IMG/VR virus record: IMGVR_UViG_3300020118_000073
Coordinates: 1 to 43,508 of that record
Source: a virus
DNA: 43,508 bases
Reading direction: 5' to 3' (one strand)
Shown one piece after another: positions 33,368 through 40,677 of this stretch; the stretch's first letter is position 1; every line of letters begins with the position of its first letter. Under the pieces are notes generated by a model. The model was not told where the DNA came from. It ran no database searches and saw nothing but the letters and a program-made list of their open reading frames with translations. Made by a program: the position numbers and the translations under genes.

Positions 33368-33932
33368 CGCCCGCAGCGCGGGCGGCGCGGAGAGCGTCGA
33401 GGTTGCCGCCGAACGATTTGATGATGGCTTCGATGTCTGCGACTTCAAGCGTGGTCCTGTCCTTCCATCCCATCTTCGCCTTGCTGAACCAGATGCCGGC
33501 GACTGTGCTCGGCTCCTTGATCCAGCCGATCTGCGTCTTGCCGTCCGCACTCATCTGCGGGATCCCGACTGCCTGGTCATAGAGACTCTTGCCGACATTG
33601 AAATGCGTCTTCGCGATGCCGGTGTCCAGTTCCTCGCGGAAGTGCTTGCGCAGCGTGTGGGCGTCGATCGGCATGCCAGTGCGCTCGTTGATGATCAGCT
33701 TGGCCAGCAGCACTTGCTTCAGCCCGAAGCCAGCGGCGGCGGTGACGATTCGGCGCTGCTCTGGCGTGGGCTTGAAGGGCGACATTCCGCGCTTGCGCTT
33801 TGGCTTCTGGCTTGGCTTGCGCTTTTTGCGCCTCTTGGGCTTCGACCTAGGCAGCGGCGCTGGTGCGACAGGCTTGGCTGGCTCTGGCGCTGGCGGGGCT
33901 GGAGTGGGCTCTTTTGGCGGCGTTTTGGCCAT
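33345..33932 (-). CDS. terS: Terminase small subunit candidate
   Basis: A 195-residue protein just before the large terminase. A Pro/Lys-rich tail of 50 residues (with KRRKKRKPSQKPKRKRG) precedes a helix-turn-helix region (TPEQRRIVTAAAGFGLKQVL then TLRKHFREELDTGIAKTHFN), as in DNA-recognising small subunits. The C-terminus is helical (VADIEAIIKSFGGNLDALRA). It probably binds the packaging start site. ATG 33932; the divergent promoter region lies upstream. Confidence 0.75.
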   Translation of the reverse strand: MAKTPPKEPTPAPPAPEPAKPVAPAPLPRSKPKRRKKRKPSQKPKRKRGMSPFKPTPEQRRIVTAAAGFGLKQVLLAKLIINERTGMPIDAHTLRKHFREELDTGIAKTHFNVGKSLYDQAVGIPQMSADGKTQIGWIKEPSTVAGIWFSKAKMGWKDRTTLEVADIEAIIKSFGGNLDALRAARAAGDAGESDQ

Positions 33933-34040
33933 GGCGGAGCTTTACTACCAGAAAAGCTAAGACCCGCCTAGACTTAGCCGCCCACTTGCGCTTTTCTACA
34001 AGAAAACTATATCTTGCGCACGATTTGAGAGGACCAACGC
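33933..34040. promoter_or_regulatory. Divergent intergenic region with plus promoter and repeats
   Basis: Between the divergent terS and plus-strand cassette. Plus promoter candidate: TTGCGC (33986-33991), 16 bases, TATATC (34008-34013). Ribosome site GAGAGGA (34027-34033) is 7 bases before ATG 34041. Two near-identical direct repeats, CTACCAGAAAA (33945-33955) and CTACAAGAAAA (33996-34006), are 51 bases apart, about five helix turns; the second overlaps the promoter spacer. An inverted repeat GCTAAG/CTTAGC (33956-33978) lies between. These look like binding sites. Confidence 0.5.
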
Positions 34041-34292
34041 ATGGACATTCTGCAAAAGCTTCGGCACACGCGGCCTTGGACGGGCGAGTCCGTCTGGGAG
34101 ACGATGCGTGCGGCCGCCGACGAGATCGAACAGCTGCGCGCCGAGCGCGCGAAGATGCTCACGCAGTTGCAGACTGCTCTGAGCCTGCTGGGTGGCGAAC
34201 CGGATGACCATGCCGAGGTCGACGAGTATATCGAACAGGCCAAGTTCATCGAGGAGGCTGGCGACACACTCAAGCGCCATGGCGTGCAATGA
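34041..34292 (+). CDS. Small helical protein of reversed cassette
   Basis: An 83-residue acidic, helical protein (DEIEQLRAERAKMLTQLQTA) with coiled-coil potential, opposite in strand to nearly all other genes. It has a ribosome site and promoter candidate upstream and its stop overlaps the next ATG by 4 bases. The family is not recognised. It may be part of a small accessory unit. Confidence 0.7.
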   Translation: MDILQKLRHTRPWTGESVWETMRAAADEIEQLRAERAKMLTQLQTALSLLGGEPDDHAEVDEYIEQAKFIEEAGDTLKRHGVQ

Positions 34293-34540
34293 GCGATGGA
34301 GCAAAATGGAATTTGGCTGCGGCGCTGTTGATTATCATTCTAATGATCACGGTCTACAATCTCGCAAAACCAGTGAGCTACGAGGACCTCGCCAAAATCT
34401 ATGCAGCCAGATGCGTGTCCAATAAGGCAGACGGCAACTGGGTCGGATCGATGGGCATCAGCCTAGAGAAGTTTTGCAAAGGCGCTGGCGATCTGCAGGC
34501 ATTGCAGGAAGAGCGCCGAGATCATCCAGAGGACTTTTAG
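34289..34540 (+). CDS. Membrane-anchored small protein of reversed cassette
   Basis: An 83-residue protein with an N-terminal hydrophobic helix (LAAALLIIILMITVYNLA, about residues 9-26) and a polar rest, with two cysteines in ARCVSNKADG and FCKGAGDL. This fits a membrane-anchored protein with its C-terminal part in the periplasm. Function unknown; roles in lysis or exclusion are only possibilities. Confidence 0.7.
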   Translation: MSDGAKWNLAAALLIIILMITVYNLAKPVSYEDLAKIYAARCVSNKADGNWVGSMGISLEKFCKGAGDLQALQEERRDHPEDF

Positions 34541-34542
34541 CC

Positions 34543-34680
34543 ATGGCGACACAGATCATCGAATATCTGCACTTGCAGAATGCTGATCCGACTGTGCTGC
34601 GCGTAGTGTTTGGTCTCGTGCTGCTCTACTGCGTGGTGGGCTTGCCGCTAGCATTGCTGCAGCGGAAGTCGCGCCGTTAG
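34543..34680 (+). CDS. Tiny membrane protein, last of reversed cassette
   Basis: A 45-residue protein, MATQIIEYLHLQNADPTVLR then a hydrophobic helix VVFGLVLLYCVVGLPLALLQ and basic KSRR end. Ribosome site GAGGA lies upstream of ATG 34543. A longer frame upstream is a shadow of the preceding gene. Its stop codon overlaps the convergent gene by 3-4 bases. Confidence 0.6.
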   Translation: MATQIIEYLHLQNADPTVLRVVFGLVLLYCVVGLPLALLQRKSRR

Positions 34681-34886
34681 AAACCGGTGTGGCCGCCGCT
34701 TAGACCGCCGCCGAGTGCGTAATCTGCTACGGCGAAGATGCACGCTAGGACAATGATCACGTAGACGATCGTGCGGAACGGCTCGATCACGTTGAGCGCG
34801 GCGAGGATTTTTCCAGCGGCCCAGACGACGGCGCACGCAAGCCCGATCAGCACGAGCAAGATGAAGATGAAATGGAAGTTGATCAT
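34677..34886 (-). CDS. Small two-helix membrane protein
   Basis: A 69-residue protein with two hydrophobic helices (FIFILLVLIGLACAVVWAAG and VYVIIVLACIFAVADYALGG). It lies on the minus strand, tail-to-tail with the reversed cassette. Size and topology would suit a holin, but no family was recognised and no endolysin is nearby. A GGAGGG ribosome site precedes the ATG. Confidence 0.65.
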   Translation of the reverse strand: MINFHFIFILLVLIGLACAVVWAAGKILAALNVIEPFRTIVYVIIVLACIFAVADYALGGGLSGGHTGF

Positions 34887-35139
34887 GGCTTCCCTCCGCG
34901 GACGCTAGGCTCGGCCTCGACACGGCTTGCGGCCACCTGTCGTCGACAACAGACAACGCCAAAGCCGAGCCCCGAGTTCCGTATAGTCCGAATTGCTTGA
35001 TCGGGAAAGTGGCGGGTGTGCGCGAATTACAGCATGGCCTTCGGAAGGTCGTGTCCGGTCGTGACCGCATCGATCCGCGCTTGGTTTACCGGGGCTGGCC
35101 CGCCGTTACCCTCATGTCAGGTCACGACGGCGCGTTCTG
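34887..35139 (-). promoter_or_regulatory. 253-base gap after early operon
   Basis: No convincing gene. A minus-strand promoter candidate for the small membrane gene is TTTCCC (35003-35008), 17 bases, TATACG (34980-34985). An 8-bp inverted repeat GGCTCGGC/GCCGAGCC spans 34908-34971. No terminator with a T-run was seen, though the early operon ends here. Weak evidence. Confidence 0.25.
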
Positions 35140-36420
35140 TCACTTTTTGCGCTTCTTCGCCAGCGACTCGAGCGTGGCGCCATCCGCGCGGGTGGCCACG
35201 TGGCTGGTGAATTTTTCCCACCGCTCGATCGTCAGTTGCGCGTACGCCGGATCAATTTCGATGCCGATGCAGCGCCGCGATTCCATCTCGCAGCTGACGA
35301 GAGTGGTGCCAGAACCGAGGAACGGATCATAAATCCAATCGCCTTTTTTGCTGTTGTTGATGATAGGGCGGCGCATGCATTCGATCGGCTTCTGCGTGCT
35401 GTGGCCGGTTTCTGACTTCGCATGAGTGATCGACCAGAGCGTCGTCTGCGATCGACCGCCGTGCCAGTTTCCTTTTTTGCCTTTGCGCACGGCGTACCAA
35501 CATGGCTCGTGCTGCCAGTGATAGTCGCCTCGGCTGATGATGAGCCGGTCCTTCGCCCAGATGATTTGCGAGCGCATCGCAAAGCCAACCGACTCAAGTG
35601 ATTCCTGCACGGTCCTGGCATGCCGACCCGCATGCCAACAGTAGGCAATGTCGCCCTCAAACAGCGCCCAGGCGAGGCGCCAATCTGCGCTGGTGTCCCC
35701 CGAAACCTTTCCTATGGCGCGAGCGCCATAGGCTTTGCCGTTGGCCCGGTCTGCTTCATTCCGCCAGTTCGCGTCGTATTCCACCCCGTAAGGTGGGTCA
35801 GTGACCATCAGATTGGGCCTGAATTCGCCCACAGCGCGCGACACAGCCGCCTTGTCGGTGCAGTCGCCCACCAGCAGCCTGTGGTCGCCCAGCAGCCACA
35901 ATTCGCCCGATTTTACGATTGGCTTGGCTGGAAGGGGCGGCGTCTCCTCGGCCTTGGCGTTAAGCTCGGGCTGCGTGAAGCCCACGATGCCGAGTGCGCC
36001 AAGATCGGGCACGGTAAACCCGGCAACGCTCAGATCGAACGACGCAGTCTGCAGCGCCGCTATTTCGACTCGTAACGCGTCCTCGTTCCATACGCCGCGC
36101 TCGCTGAGCTTGTTGTCGGCAATGCGATAGGCGCGCTTCTGTGCCTCGCTCCAGCCGCGCGCGATAATGGTGGGCGCCTCGGAGAACGCTGGCTCCAGTG
36201 CTGCAGCAAGGGCGCGGCCGTGACCGGCAATAATTTCACCATCAGGATCTGCGAGAATTGGAATGGTCCAGCCGAATTCATTCATTGCGGCGCGGATTGC
36301 AACGACCTGATCGGGCGGGTGCGTCTTGGGGTTGTTCGCGAATGGCTTGAACCAGGCGATCGGCATGCGAATGATTTGCTCCATGCCAATGTCCTTGATC
36401 GTGACCTTGCGCGCACTCAC
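35140..36420 (-). CDS. ParB-like domain fused to DNA N4/N6 methyltransferase
   Basis: A 426-residue protein. Residues 13-110 are ParB/Srx-like (RMPIAWFKPFANNPKTHPPD, DGEIIAGHGRALAA, AYRIADNKLSERGVW). Residues about 165-410 are a DNA amino-methylase with TDPPYGVEYD (207-216) before DPFLGSGTTL (365-374), the order of beta-class enzymes. Such fusions are common in phages and act as orphan methylases. GTG 36420 overlaps the upstream 56-residue gene as GTGA; the shadow ORFs nearby are not genes. No cognate endonuclease is present. Confidence 0.9.
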   Translation of the reverse strand: MSARKVTIKDIGMEQIIRMPIAWFKPFANNPKTHPPDQVVAIRAAMNEFGWTIPILADPDGEIIAGHGRALAAALEPAFSEAPTIIARGWSEAQKRAYRIADNKLSERGVWNEDALRVEIAALQTASFDLSVAGFTVPDLGALGIVGFTQPELNAKAEETPPLPAKPIVKSGELWLLGDHRLLVGDCTDKAAVSRAVGEFRPNLMVTDPPYGVEYDANWRNEADRANGKAYGARAIGKVSGDTSADWRLAWALFEGDIAYCWHAGRHARTVQESLESVGFAMRSQIIWAKDRLIISRGDYHWQHEPCWYAVRKGKKGNWHGGRSQTTLWSITHAKSETGHSTQKPIECMRRPIINNSKKGDWIYDPFLGSGTTLVSCEMESRRCIGIEIDPAYAQLTIERWEKFTSHVATRADGATLESLAKKRKK

Positions 36421-36587
36421 TTGGCACGCCCAGTCGGTGCCTTGTCGTCCGGGTCTGCAGGCGCGCCCACAAGATGGCGCAGCACGCCGAGTTTGCGGCG
36501 ACGCAGCTTGAAGTTGGGCGGGTGTTGGTCGAGCGCGTTGATGTATTCGAGCGCCGACGCTTTCAGCTCTTCGTAGTTCTCAGCCAT
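36417..36587 (-). CDS. Small basic early protein
   Basis: A 56-residue product, MAENYEELKASALEYINALD then PPNFKLRRRKLGVLRHLVGA. ATG 36587 overlaps the upstream stop by 8 bases; the TGA overlaps the methyltransferase GTG by 4, which supports real translation although the gene is short. Helical N-terminus with a basic middle, so nucleic-acid contact is possible. Function unknown. Confidence 0.6.
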   Translation of the reverse strand: MAENYEELKASALEYINALDQHPPNFKLRRRKLGVLRHLVGAPADPDDKAPTGRAK

Positions 36588-36771
36588 CTGCCGCAGCCCT
36601 GAGCCATCGCTCGATTTCCTCGGCCTCGGCCATCAAGTCTTTTGCCGTCGGGCGCGCATGTGCTGATGCGAGAATTGGCACGCATTTGATCGCGAGGTCG
36701 AGCGCCATAGCACGCACCTTCGCGGCCTCCATGCCGTCGTAGACCGTCACGCCGCCGCGCTTACCGGCCAT
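36580..36771 (-). CDS. Small helical early protein
   Basis: A 63-residue protein from ATG 36771, MAGKRGGVTVYDGMEAAKVR, with a final helix DLMAEAEEIERWLRAA. It overlaps the upstream gene end by 11 bases. A 177-codon frame containing it is mostly shadow. No family recognised. Confidence 0.55.
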   Translation of the reverse strand: MAGKRGGVTVYDGMEAAKVRAMALDLAIKCVPILASAHARPTAKDLMAEAEEIERWLRAAADG

Positions 36772-37093
36772 CGGTTTCTGCTGCCAATCTCGCTTCGCGC
36801 TTCTCGTTCGCGGCCTGCATCTGGCGGATCCTGCGCAAGCGCTCGCGCTCACCGCCGCCAGGCACAGGGTGCGAGCCATTGCCGGACGAGCCCAGCGCTG
36901 AGCCGCGCAGATGGCGAAGGGTTTTCTTTGTTGGCTTCGCGGTTGCTTTTGGCTCCATCGGCACGAATGCCGGATCGCTACGCACGGAGACAGTCGCGAG
37001 CGCGGCCGCCAAGCCACCGAGATAGGACGCGAAGCTACGGCCACCGACGCGGTTGCCGAAACGATCAAGCGGCAGCTGTTTTGGTTTTTCCAT
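36761..37093 (-). CDS. Hypothetical basic early protein
   Basis: A 110-residue basic protein: PLDRFGNRVGGRSFASYLGG, a middle KATAKPTKKTLRHLRG, and a helical end RERLRRIRQMQAANEKREAR. ATG 37093 stands directly against the stop of the Phd-like gene. Charge suggests nucleic-acid or protein contact. No family recognised. Confidence 0.55.
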   Translation of the reverse strand: MEKPKQLPLDRFGNRVGGRSFASYLGGLAAALATVSVRSDPAFVPMEPKATAKPTKKTLRHLRGSALGSSGNGSHPVPGGGERERLRRIRQMQAANEKREARLAAETDGR

Positions 37094-37360
37094 TCAAACG
37101 TACTCGCCGCCAAGGTCGATGCCGAACGTCACTGGCTTGCGACCATCTTCCGTCGTTCCATCGGGCCGCACGACGATCGGCGCGTCGTCGACCACGGCAA
37201 GCGACGGTGCCAGCATAGTTGCGATCCACCTTCCCGATTTTGTTATTCGAACGGTCAGCCCCCGGCTCACTCGATCTAATATCTCACCCGGGTATGAACG
37301 CAACTCCATCATCGTGACGGTCGCTGTCTCGCCCTTAAAACTCAGCTTCGGTATCGGCAT
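37094..37360 (-). CDS. Phd/antitoxin-like protein
   Basis: An 88-residue protein whose first half, MMELRSYPGEILDRVSRGLT then VRITKSGRWIATMLAPS, matches the N-terminal fold of Phd/YefM antitoxins (E.R..P..IL..V..G..V.IT..G). The C-terminal half would bind a toxin in that family. No toxin gene lies beside it: the next gene has no known toxin motif. It has GAGGAG upstream of its ATG. It may guard against a host toxin, or act as a regulator. Family call is moderate. Confidence 0.6.
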   Translation of the reverse strand: MPIPKLSFKGETATVTMMELRSYPGEILDRVSRGLTVRITKSGRWIATMLAPSLAVVDDAPIVVRPDGTTEDGRKPVTFGIDLGGEYV

Positions 37361-37372
37361 TCGCTCGTCTCC

Positions 37373-37741
37373 TCAGTGCCTCGTTTGTGCTGGCAGCAAT
37401 TTGCCCTGTCGCAGATCGTGCTGCTGCTGTTCATAGTGCTTGTATTCTTCCATAAACGTGCGCAGCGGCTGAAACTGCGCAGCCTTCCAGTCCGGGATCG
37501 AGCCGTTCTGACGGAAGTCGTGATCAATCGATTGCTGCATGCCGGCGATGGCTTCGCCCTTGAGGACTTCGTCGATCGTCGTGCTGCTGAAGTGGCGCTG
37601 GCAGAGCGGCAGCCAGAGGATCGAGCGCACACCAGCGAAGTTCGTGCGCGCCATCGCGTGCGGCGGGACCACCAGCACCGGCGTACACCACGCGCGCTCC
37701 TTGCAGCCAGGCCTGGAGCAGTCGTGAATGCGCTCAGCCAT
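37373..37741 (-). CDS. Cys-rich early protein
   Basis: A 122-residue protein with a possible zinc site: ERIHDCSRPGCKERAWCTP (three Cys) and WLPLCQRHFSS (Cys, His). The C-terminus is helical and Gln-rich (EYKHYEQQQHDLRQG). ATG 37741 overlaps the upstream stop by 8 bases. A longer reading to 37780 exists but ATG 37741 is preferred. Function unknown. Confidence 0.6.
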   Translation of the reverse strand: MAERIHDCSRPGCKERAWCTPVLVVPPHAMARTNFAGVRSILWLPLCQRHFSSTTIDEVLKGEAIAGMQQSIDHDFRQNGSIPDWKAAQFQPLRTFMEEYKHYEQQQHDLRQGKLLPAQTRH

Positions 37742-38060
37742 CGGACTCCACCCGCTTCGACGGATCGCCACCAGTCCCACGCATGATGGCTTCTGAGTCC
37801 TTCTTGCAGCCGTCGATGATCTCGCGTTTGGTGAGGCGCGTTTGCTTGCCTGCGATCAAAGCTTCGGCATCGTCGATCTGCTCCCAGTATGGCGACATGG
37901 AACCGACGCGCAGCGCTTGCTGGCGCAGGATTTTCACGGCGATGCGAAGCGTGTCGCGCTCTGCCTCGGTGATACAGTCGCAGCTGAAGCCAGCGAACTC
38001 TGATCCATCCAGCGTGTTGCGGAGCGTTCGGCAGTAGTCGCTGTGGATGCGCTCAACCAT
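37734..38060 (-). CDS. Hypothetical early protein
   Basis: A 108-residue helical protein from ATG 38060 (GGAGGT five bases upstream): MVERIHSDYCRTLRNTLDGS, RDTLRIAVKILRQQALRVGS, LTKREIIDGCKKDSEAIMRG. A few cysteines (SCDC) but no firm motif. It is coupled to its neighbours by overlaps. Function unknown. Confidence 0.6.
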   Translation of the reverse strand: MVERIHSDYCRTLRNTLDGSEFAGFSCDCITEAERDTLRIAVKILRQQALRVGSMSPYWEQIDDAEALIAGKQTRLTKREIIDGCKKDSEAIMRGTGGDPSKRVESDG

Positions 38061-38232
38061 CACACACCTCCCGGATGAGCGAGGCAGCACCAAGCGCGAA
38101 GAACAGCAACAGAGGCGGTTCAAGCCACCAAAGCAGCTTTGGGAGGTCCAGCGTGTCGGCGTAGATCGACCACGAGACGACCACCAAAAGCCACGTCAGG
38201 AGCGCCGCGCCGCTGATCAGGAACCAGCGCAT
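38053..38232 (-). CDS. Tiny two-helix membrane protein
   Basis: A 59-residue protein: MRWFLISGAALLTWLLVVVS and PPLLLFFALGAASLI form two hydrophobic helices. Its ATG is two bases after the KTSC gene stop, and its TGA lies 8 bases inside the next gene, so it fills a gap exactly. The frame, coupling and hydrophobic profile all support it. Function unknown. Confidence 0.6.
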   Translation of the reverse strand: MRWFLISGAALLTWLLVVVSWSIYADTLDLPKLLWWLEPPLLLFFALGAASLIREVCDG

Positions 38233-38234
38233 TG

Positions 38235-38843
38235 TCAGAACCCGATCTCGCCCTGCGGCGGCTTGGCGTTCTTGGCACCGATGCGCTTTAGGTCATCGCC
38301 GCCAAGCTTGTCGTCGCGCGGCGGCATCACGAAGCCATCAGGGAGCGCGCGCTTCTCGAATTTGTACGGGAGCACGCCGTCTTTTGGACGCGTGACATTG
38401 TGGAACAGAAACGATCCGATCGACTGCGCTTGGCGCAGCTCTTCCCACATGCGTGGCGGATAATCGAGATACACATAGCGCACTGGATTGGTGCGGAAGA
38501 CGACGCTGAGTTCTGCCGCGCCTGGATCGTAGTCGACGAAACAGACTCGACTCGACTTCTCGACGCGCTGTTCGAACGTCATCGACGGGGAATGGCTTGG
38601 GCCGTCTTCGCTCATCATGGGCTTGGTCCTTTCAGTTTTGCCAGAATCGACAAAAGGCCACACCAGCTTGCCGGTTTCTCGAAGCTCGATCAACGTCGCT
38701 TCTATGGCTTCCATGGCCGCGATCTCCTTGTCGGCCTCGGCCTGCTTCATGCGGCCGGAGCCGACCCAGCCTGGGTAGACGCGTCGTCGCAACATGGATT
38801 CTCGGCGGGCGGCGGCGATCTGCATGTCGAGTGTGATGATCAT
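38235..38843 (-). CDS. KTSC-domain protein
   Basis: A 202-residue protein. Its C-terminal half contains a KTSC domain (VDYDPGAAELSVVFRTNPVR, YVYLDYPPRMWEELRQAQ, SIGSFLFHNVTRP), a small domain near lysyl-tRNA synthetases and in phages, role unclear. The first half is charged and helical (MLRRRVYPGWVGSGRMKQAE). ATG 38843 overlaps the previous stop by 4 bases. The KTSC match is by motif. Confidence 0.65.
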   Translation of the reverse strand: MIITLDMQIAAARRESMLRRRVYPGWVGSGRMKQAEADKEIAAMEAIEATLIELRETGKLVWPFVDSGKTERTKPMMSEDGPSHSPSMTFEQRVEKSSRVCFVDYDPGAAELSVVFRTNPVRYVYLDYPPRMWEELRQAQSIGSFLFHNVTRPKDGVLPYKFEKRALPDGFVMPPRDDKLGGDDLKRIGAKNAKPPQGEIGF

Positions 38844-39028
38844 CGTCTCCTCCTGAAGATGAAAGCTGCGGCCGTGAACGTCAGCCACAGAAGCGCGAGA
38901 GTGATCAGCACCACTTCCGCCCAAAGTGGCTCAACGCCAGGCGTGCCAGCGATCTGCGGAGCGAGTTGGGCCAGCGTCAATCCAGCTGCTGCGCAGAAAG
39001 CCCCGATGATGAACAGTCGATCGTTCAT
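38840..39028 (-). CDS. Small two-helix membrane protein
   Basis: A 62-residue protein: MNDRLFIIGAFCAAAGLTLA and PLWAEVVLITLALLWLTFTA, followed by FIFRRRR, so two membrane helices with positive C-terminal charge. ATG 39028 overlaps the zinc-ribbon gene stop by 4 bases. A longer frame to 39205 is shadow. A holin-like role cannot be shown. Confidence 0.6.
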   Translation of the reverse strand: MNDRLFIIGAFCAAAGLTLAQLAPQIAGTPGVEPLWAEVVLITLALLWLTFTAAAFIFRRRR

Positions 39029-39330
39029 TGCCGCCTCACGATCCAGAACAGAACGCCGGCGATAACAGCCCAGACCAGCAGTGCTGCGCCCCACACCCGC
39101 CAGCCTGGAATCGGACGCTCGACCGAGCGCGCCAGCGTGTCGCGCAGATGGTCGAAGCGCTCGTTCTGATCGTAAGGAAACGGGATCACGTTCGGCATCG
39201 CGCACAGCCCGCAGAACAGCAGATTGCCATGCGGCTGCTCGACCAGATGGATGGCGCCGCAGTTCTGGCAGCGGCGCTTCACGGGCGGCAGATCTGCAGG
39301 CTCGCTGTCGCAGGGACGATCGGCAGTCAT
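39025..39330 (-). CDS. Zinc-ribbon membrane protein
   Basis: A 101-residue protein with CQNCGAIHL and LLFCGLCAMP, a CxxC...CxxC zinc-ribbon, and one C-terminal membrane helix (WGAALLVWAVIAGVLFWIV). A cytoplasmic zinc-ribbon with a membrane anchor is seen in many unnamed phage proteins. It overlaps the upstream 72-residue gene by 4 bases. Function unknown. Confidence 0.7.
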   Translation of the reverse strand: MTADRPCDSEPADLPPVKRRCQNCGAIHLVEQPHGNLLFCGLCAMPNVIPFPYDQNERFDHLRDTLARSVERPIPGWRVWGAALLVWAVIAGVLFWIVRRQ

Positions 39331-39545
39331 GTCTCGTCGTCCTCGATCAGTTGGTGCACCTCGTCGTCATCGTCTTCCATGACGGATACCCGAGGCCGTC
39401 GCAGTTCCTTCTCAACGTCGTCGAGGAACTTCACCAGCCGGTCTTTCGGCTGGCCATCGCGATATGTGGCAAACACTGCGCGGCGCCAAGCGCGCGCTTT
39501 CTCCAGCAACGTCAGATGCTCGTAGTCTTTCTCGTTGACGATCAT
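39327..39545 (-). CDS. Small acidic early protein
   Basis: A 72-residue protein: NEKDYEHLTLLEKARAWRRA, LVKFLDDVEKELRRPR, then a very acidic end (VMEDDDDEVHQLIEDDET). It starts 15 bases past the replication gene stop. Acidic tails of this kind occur in DNA mimics and regulators, but no family was recognised. Confidence 0.6.
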   Translation of the reverse strand: MIVNEKDYEHLTLLEKARAWRRAVFATYRDGQPKDRLVKFLDDVEKELRRPRVSVMEDDDDEVHQLIEDDET

Positions 39546-39560
39546 CGCTGGTCCTTTTTG

Positions 39561-40547
39561 CTAGAGGGAATTTTTCTGCTTCCACTGCTCGTAGATGCTG
39601 GCATCGGCATAGCCGTGCCGTGATAGCACGACGGGGTCGATCTTCGTCTTCGGATCGTTTGGCGCCGGGCCGTGCACCGATTCTGGCCACACGGTTTTGC
39701 CCCGTTTGAAAATCAGCGTGTCGGTCGCGATGCCGCCGAAGATCTTGGCCAGCAGCAGATCCTCCTCGCTCATCGCCCATTCGTCGCCAGCATGGCCGTT
39801 CGACTTTTCGCCCGATGCGCCGTCTGCCCAGCAGTCGCCATTGAGCCAGGTTGCTGGGTGTTTGGTGTAGCGCTCCTCCTCGCCTTTGCGCTCGGCGGCA
39901 TAGCGGGCGGCGCCGGCCAGAATCTTGGTCAGGGACGCTCGTTTGACGGCGCTGTTGAAGGCTCGCTCTGCTGCACGCTTGGCTGTGTGTCTGGGGTAAC
40001 TAGCCCAGAAAAGCTCAAAATCAGTTTCTGTCTTTTGAGGAGAAAGCTTTGTAACAATCTCACCCGCACCTCTTGGTGCGGAGAGATGGTCCTTAGGTCC
40101 TTGGTCCCTTCCTTGGTCCTTGGTCCTTGATCCTACCAAGAAAGTTTCCGGATTGACGCGAACTTTCCCGGGAGGCTCGCGAACGTTCTTGGAGAAGGCG
40201 CGAATGTTCTCCTCAGTCGGGACAGGAACCTTTGATTTACTTGGCTTATCTACGCGCTGATGCTTCTCCCAATTCAAAGATGCACAGTATGTCGCACCAT
40301 CTTCGCCTAAATATCGCGCGATGCACCCTTCTTTTTCGAGTTCGGCCATCCAGCCGTCGATCAGGCTGCCGGCGTCGGCGTCGTAGGGGTAGAGAAGGCT
40401 CGCGAGCATTCGCGAGTCCCCGCGACTGCGACCGTGATCATCGCAAAGGGTCCATAGCTGAATGAACAGCAGGCGGGCGTCGCGGCTGACGCGGCCCATG
40501 CTCTCGGACTGCGGAAATTCGGGTTTGATGGTTCGGATGCGCGGCAT
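39561..40547 (-). CDS. Phage replication organiser (initiator-like)
   Basis: A 328-residue protein. Residues 1-100 are a winged-helix type replication N-terminus (MPRIRTIKPEFPQSESMGRV, LLFIQLWTLCDDHGRSRG, ASLLYPYD). After a linker, residues about 175-245 read FELFWASYPRHTAKRAAERA, the DnaD/DnaT-like helicase-contact type. It would open the origin and load the DnaB-type helicase two genes upstream. The ATG site AAGGAGG is inside an 11-bp inverted repeat (40560-40604). Confidence 0.75.
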   Translation of the reverse strand: MPRIRTIKPEFPQSESMGRVSRDARLLFIQLWTLCDDHGRSRGDSRMLASLLYPYDADAGSLIDGWMAELEKEGCIARYLGEDGATYCASLNWEKHQRVDKPSKSKVPVPTEENIRAFSKNVREPPGKVRVNPETFLVGSRTKDQGRDQGPKDHLSAPRGAGEIVTKLSPQKTETDFELFWASYPRHTAKRAAERAFNSAVKRASLTKILAGAARYAAERKGEEERYTKHPATWLNGDCWADGASGEKSNGHAGDEWAMSEEDLLLAKIFGGIATDTLIFKRGKTVWPESVHGPAPNDPKTKIDPVVLSRHGYADASIYEQWKQKNSL

Positions 40548-40677
40548 CGAGATTATCCCCTCCTTGGCGGGGCAGGCGCGCCGGGAACAGCCACCGCCAA
40601 GGAGCGGTGCTGGGGATGGCCATCCGCCGCCCCCGACGCGAGAACAGTTAGACTGATTCGTGTGAATTCCCGAGGCC
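40548..40677 (-). promoter_or_regulatory. Replication gene leader with RBS-hiding hairpin and palindrome
   Basis: An 11-bp perfect inverted repeat (40560-40570 and 40594-40604) would form in minus-strand RNA as CTCCTTGGCGG pairing with CCGCCAAGGAG, and the second arm includes the AAGGAG ribosome site of the replication gene. A 23-base loop separates the arms. Just upstream is a perfect 12-bp palindrome GGATGGCCATCC (40614-40625). Candidate translational switch and protein-binding site. Confidence 0.55.

Noticed and set aside
32369-33421. 350-codon plus-strand open frame
   Set aside because: Opposite the terminase large subunit, whose Walker and nuclease motifs are clear.
34997-35332. 111-codon plus-strand open frame across the 34887-35139 gap
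   Set aside because: More than half is opposite the methyltransferase gene; composition is shadow-like.
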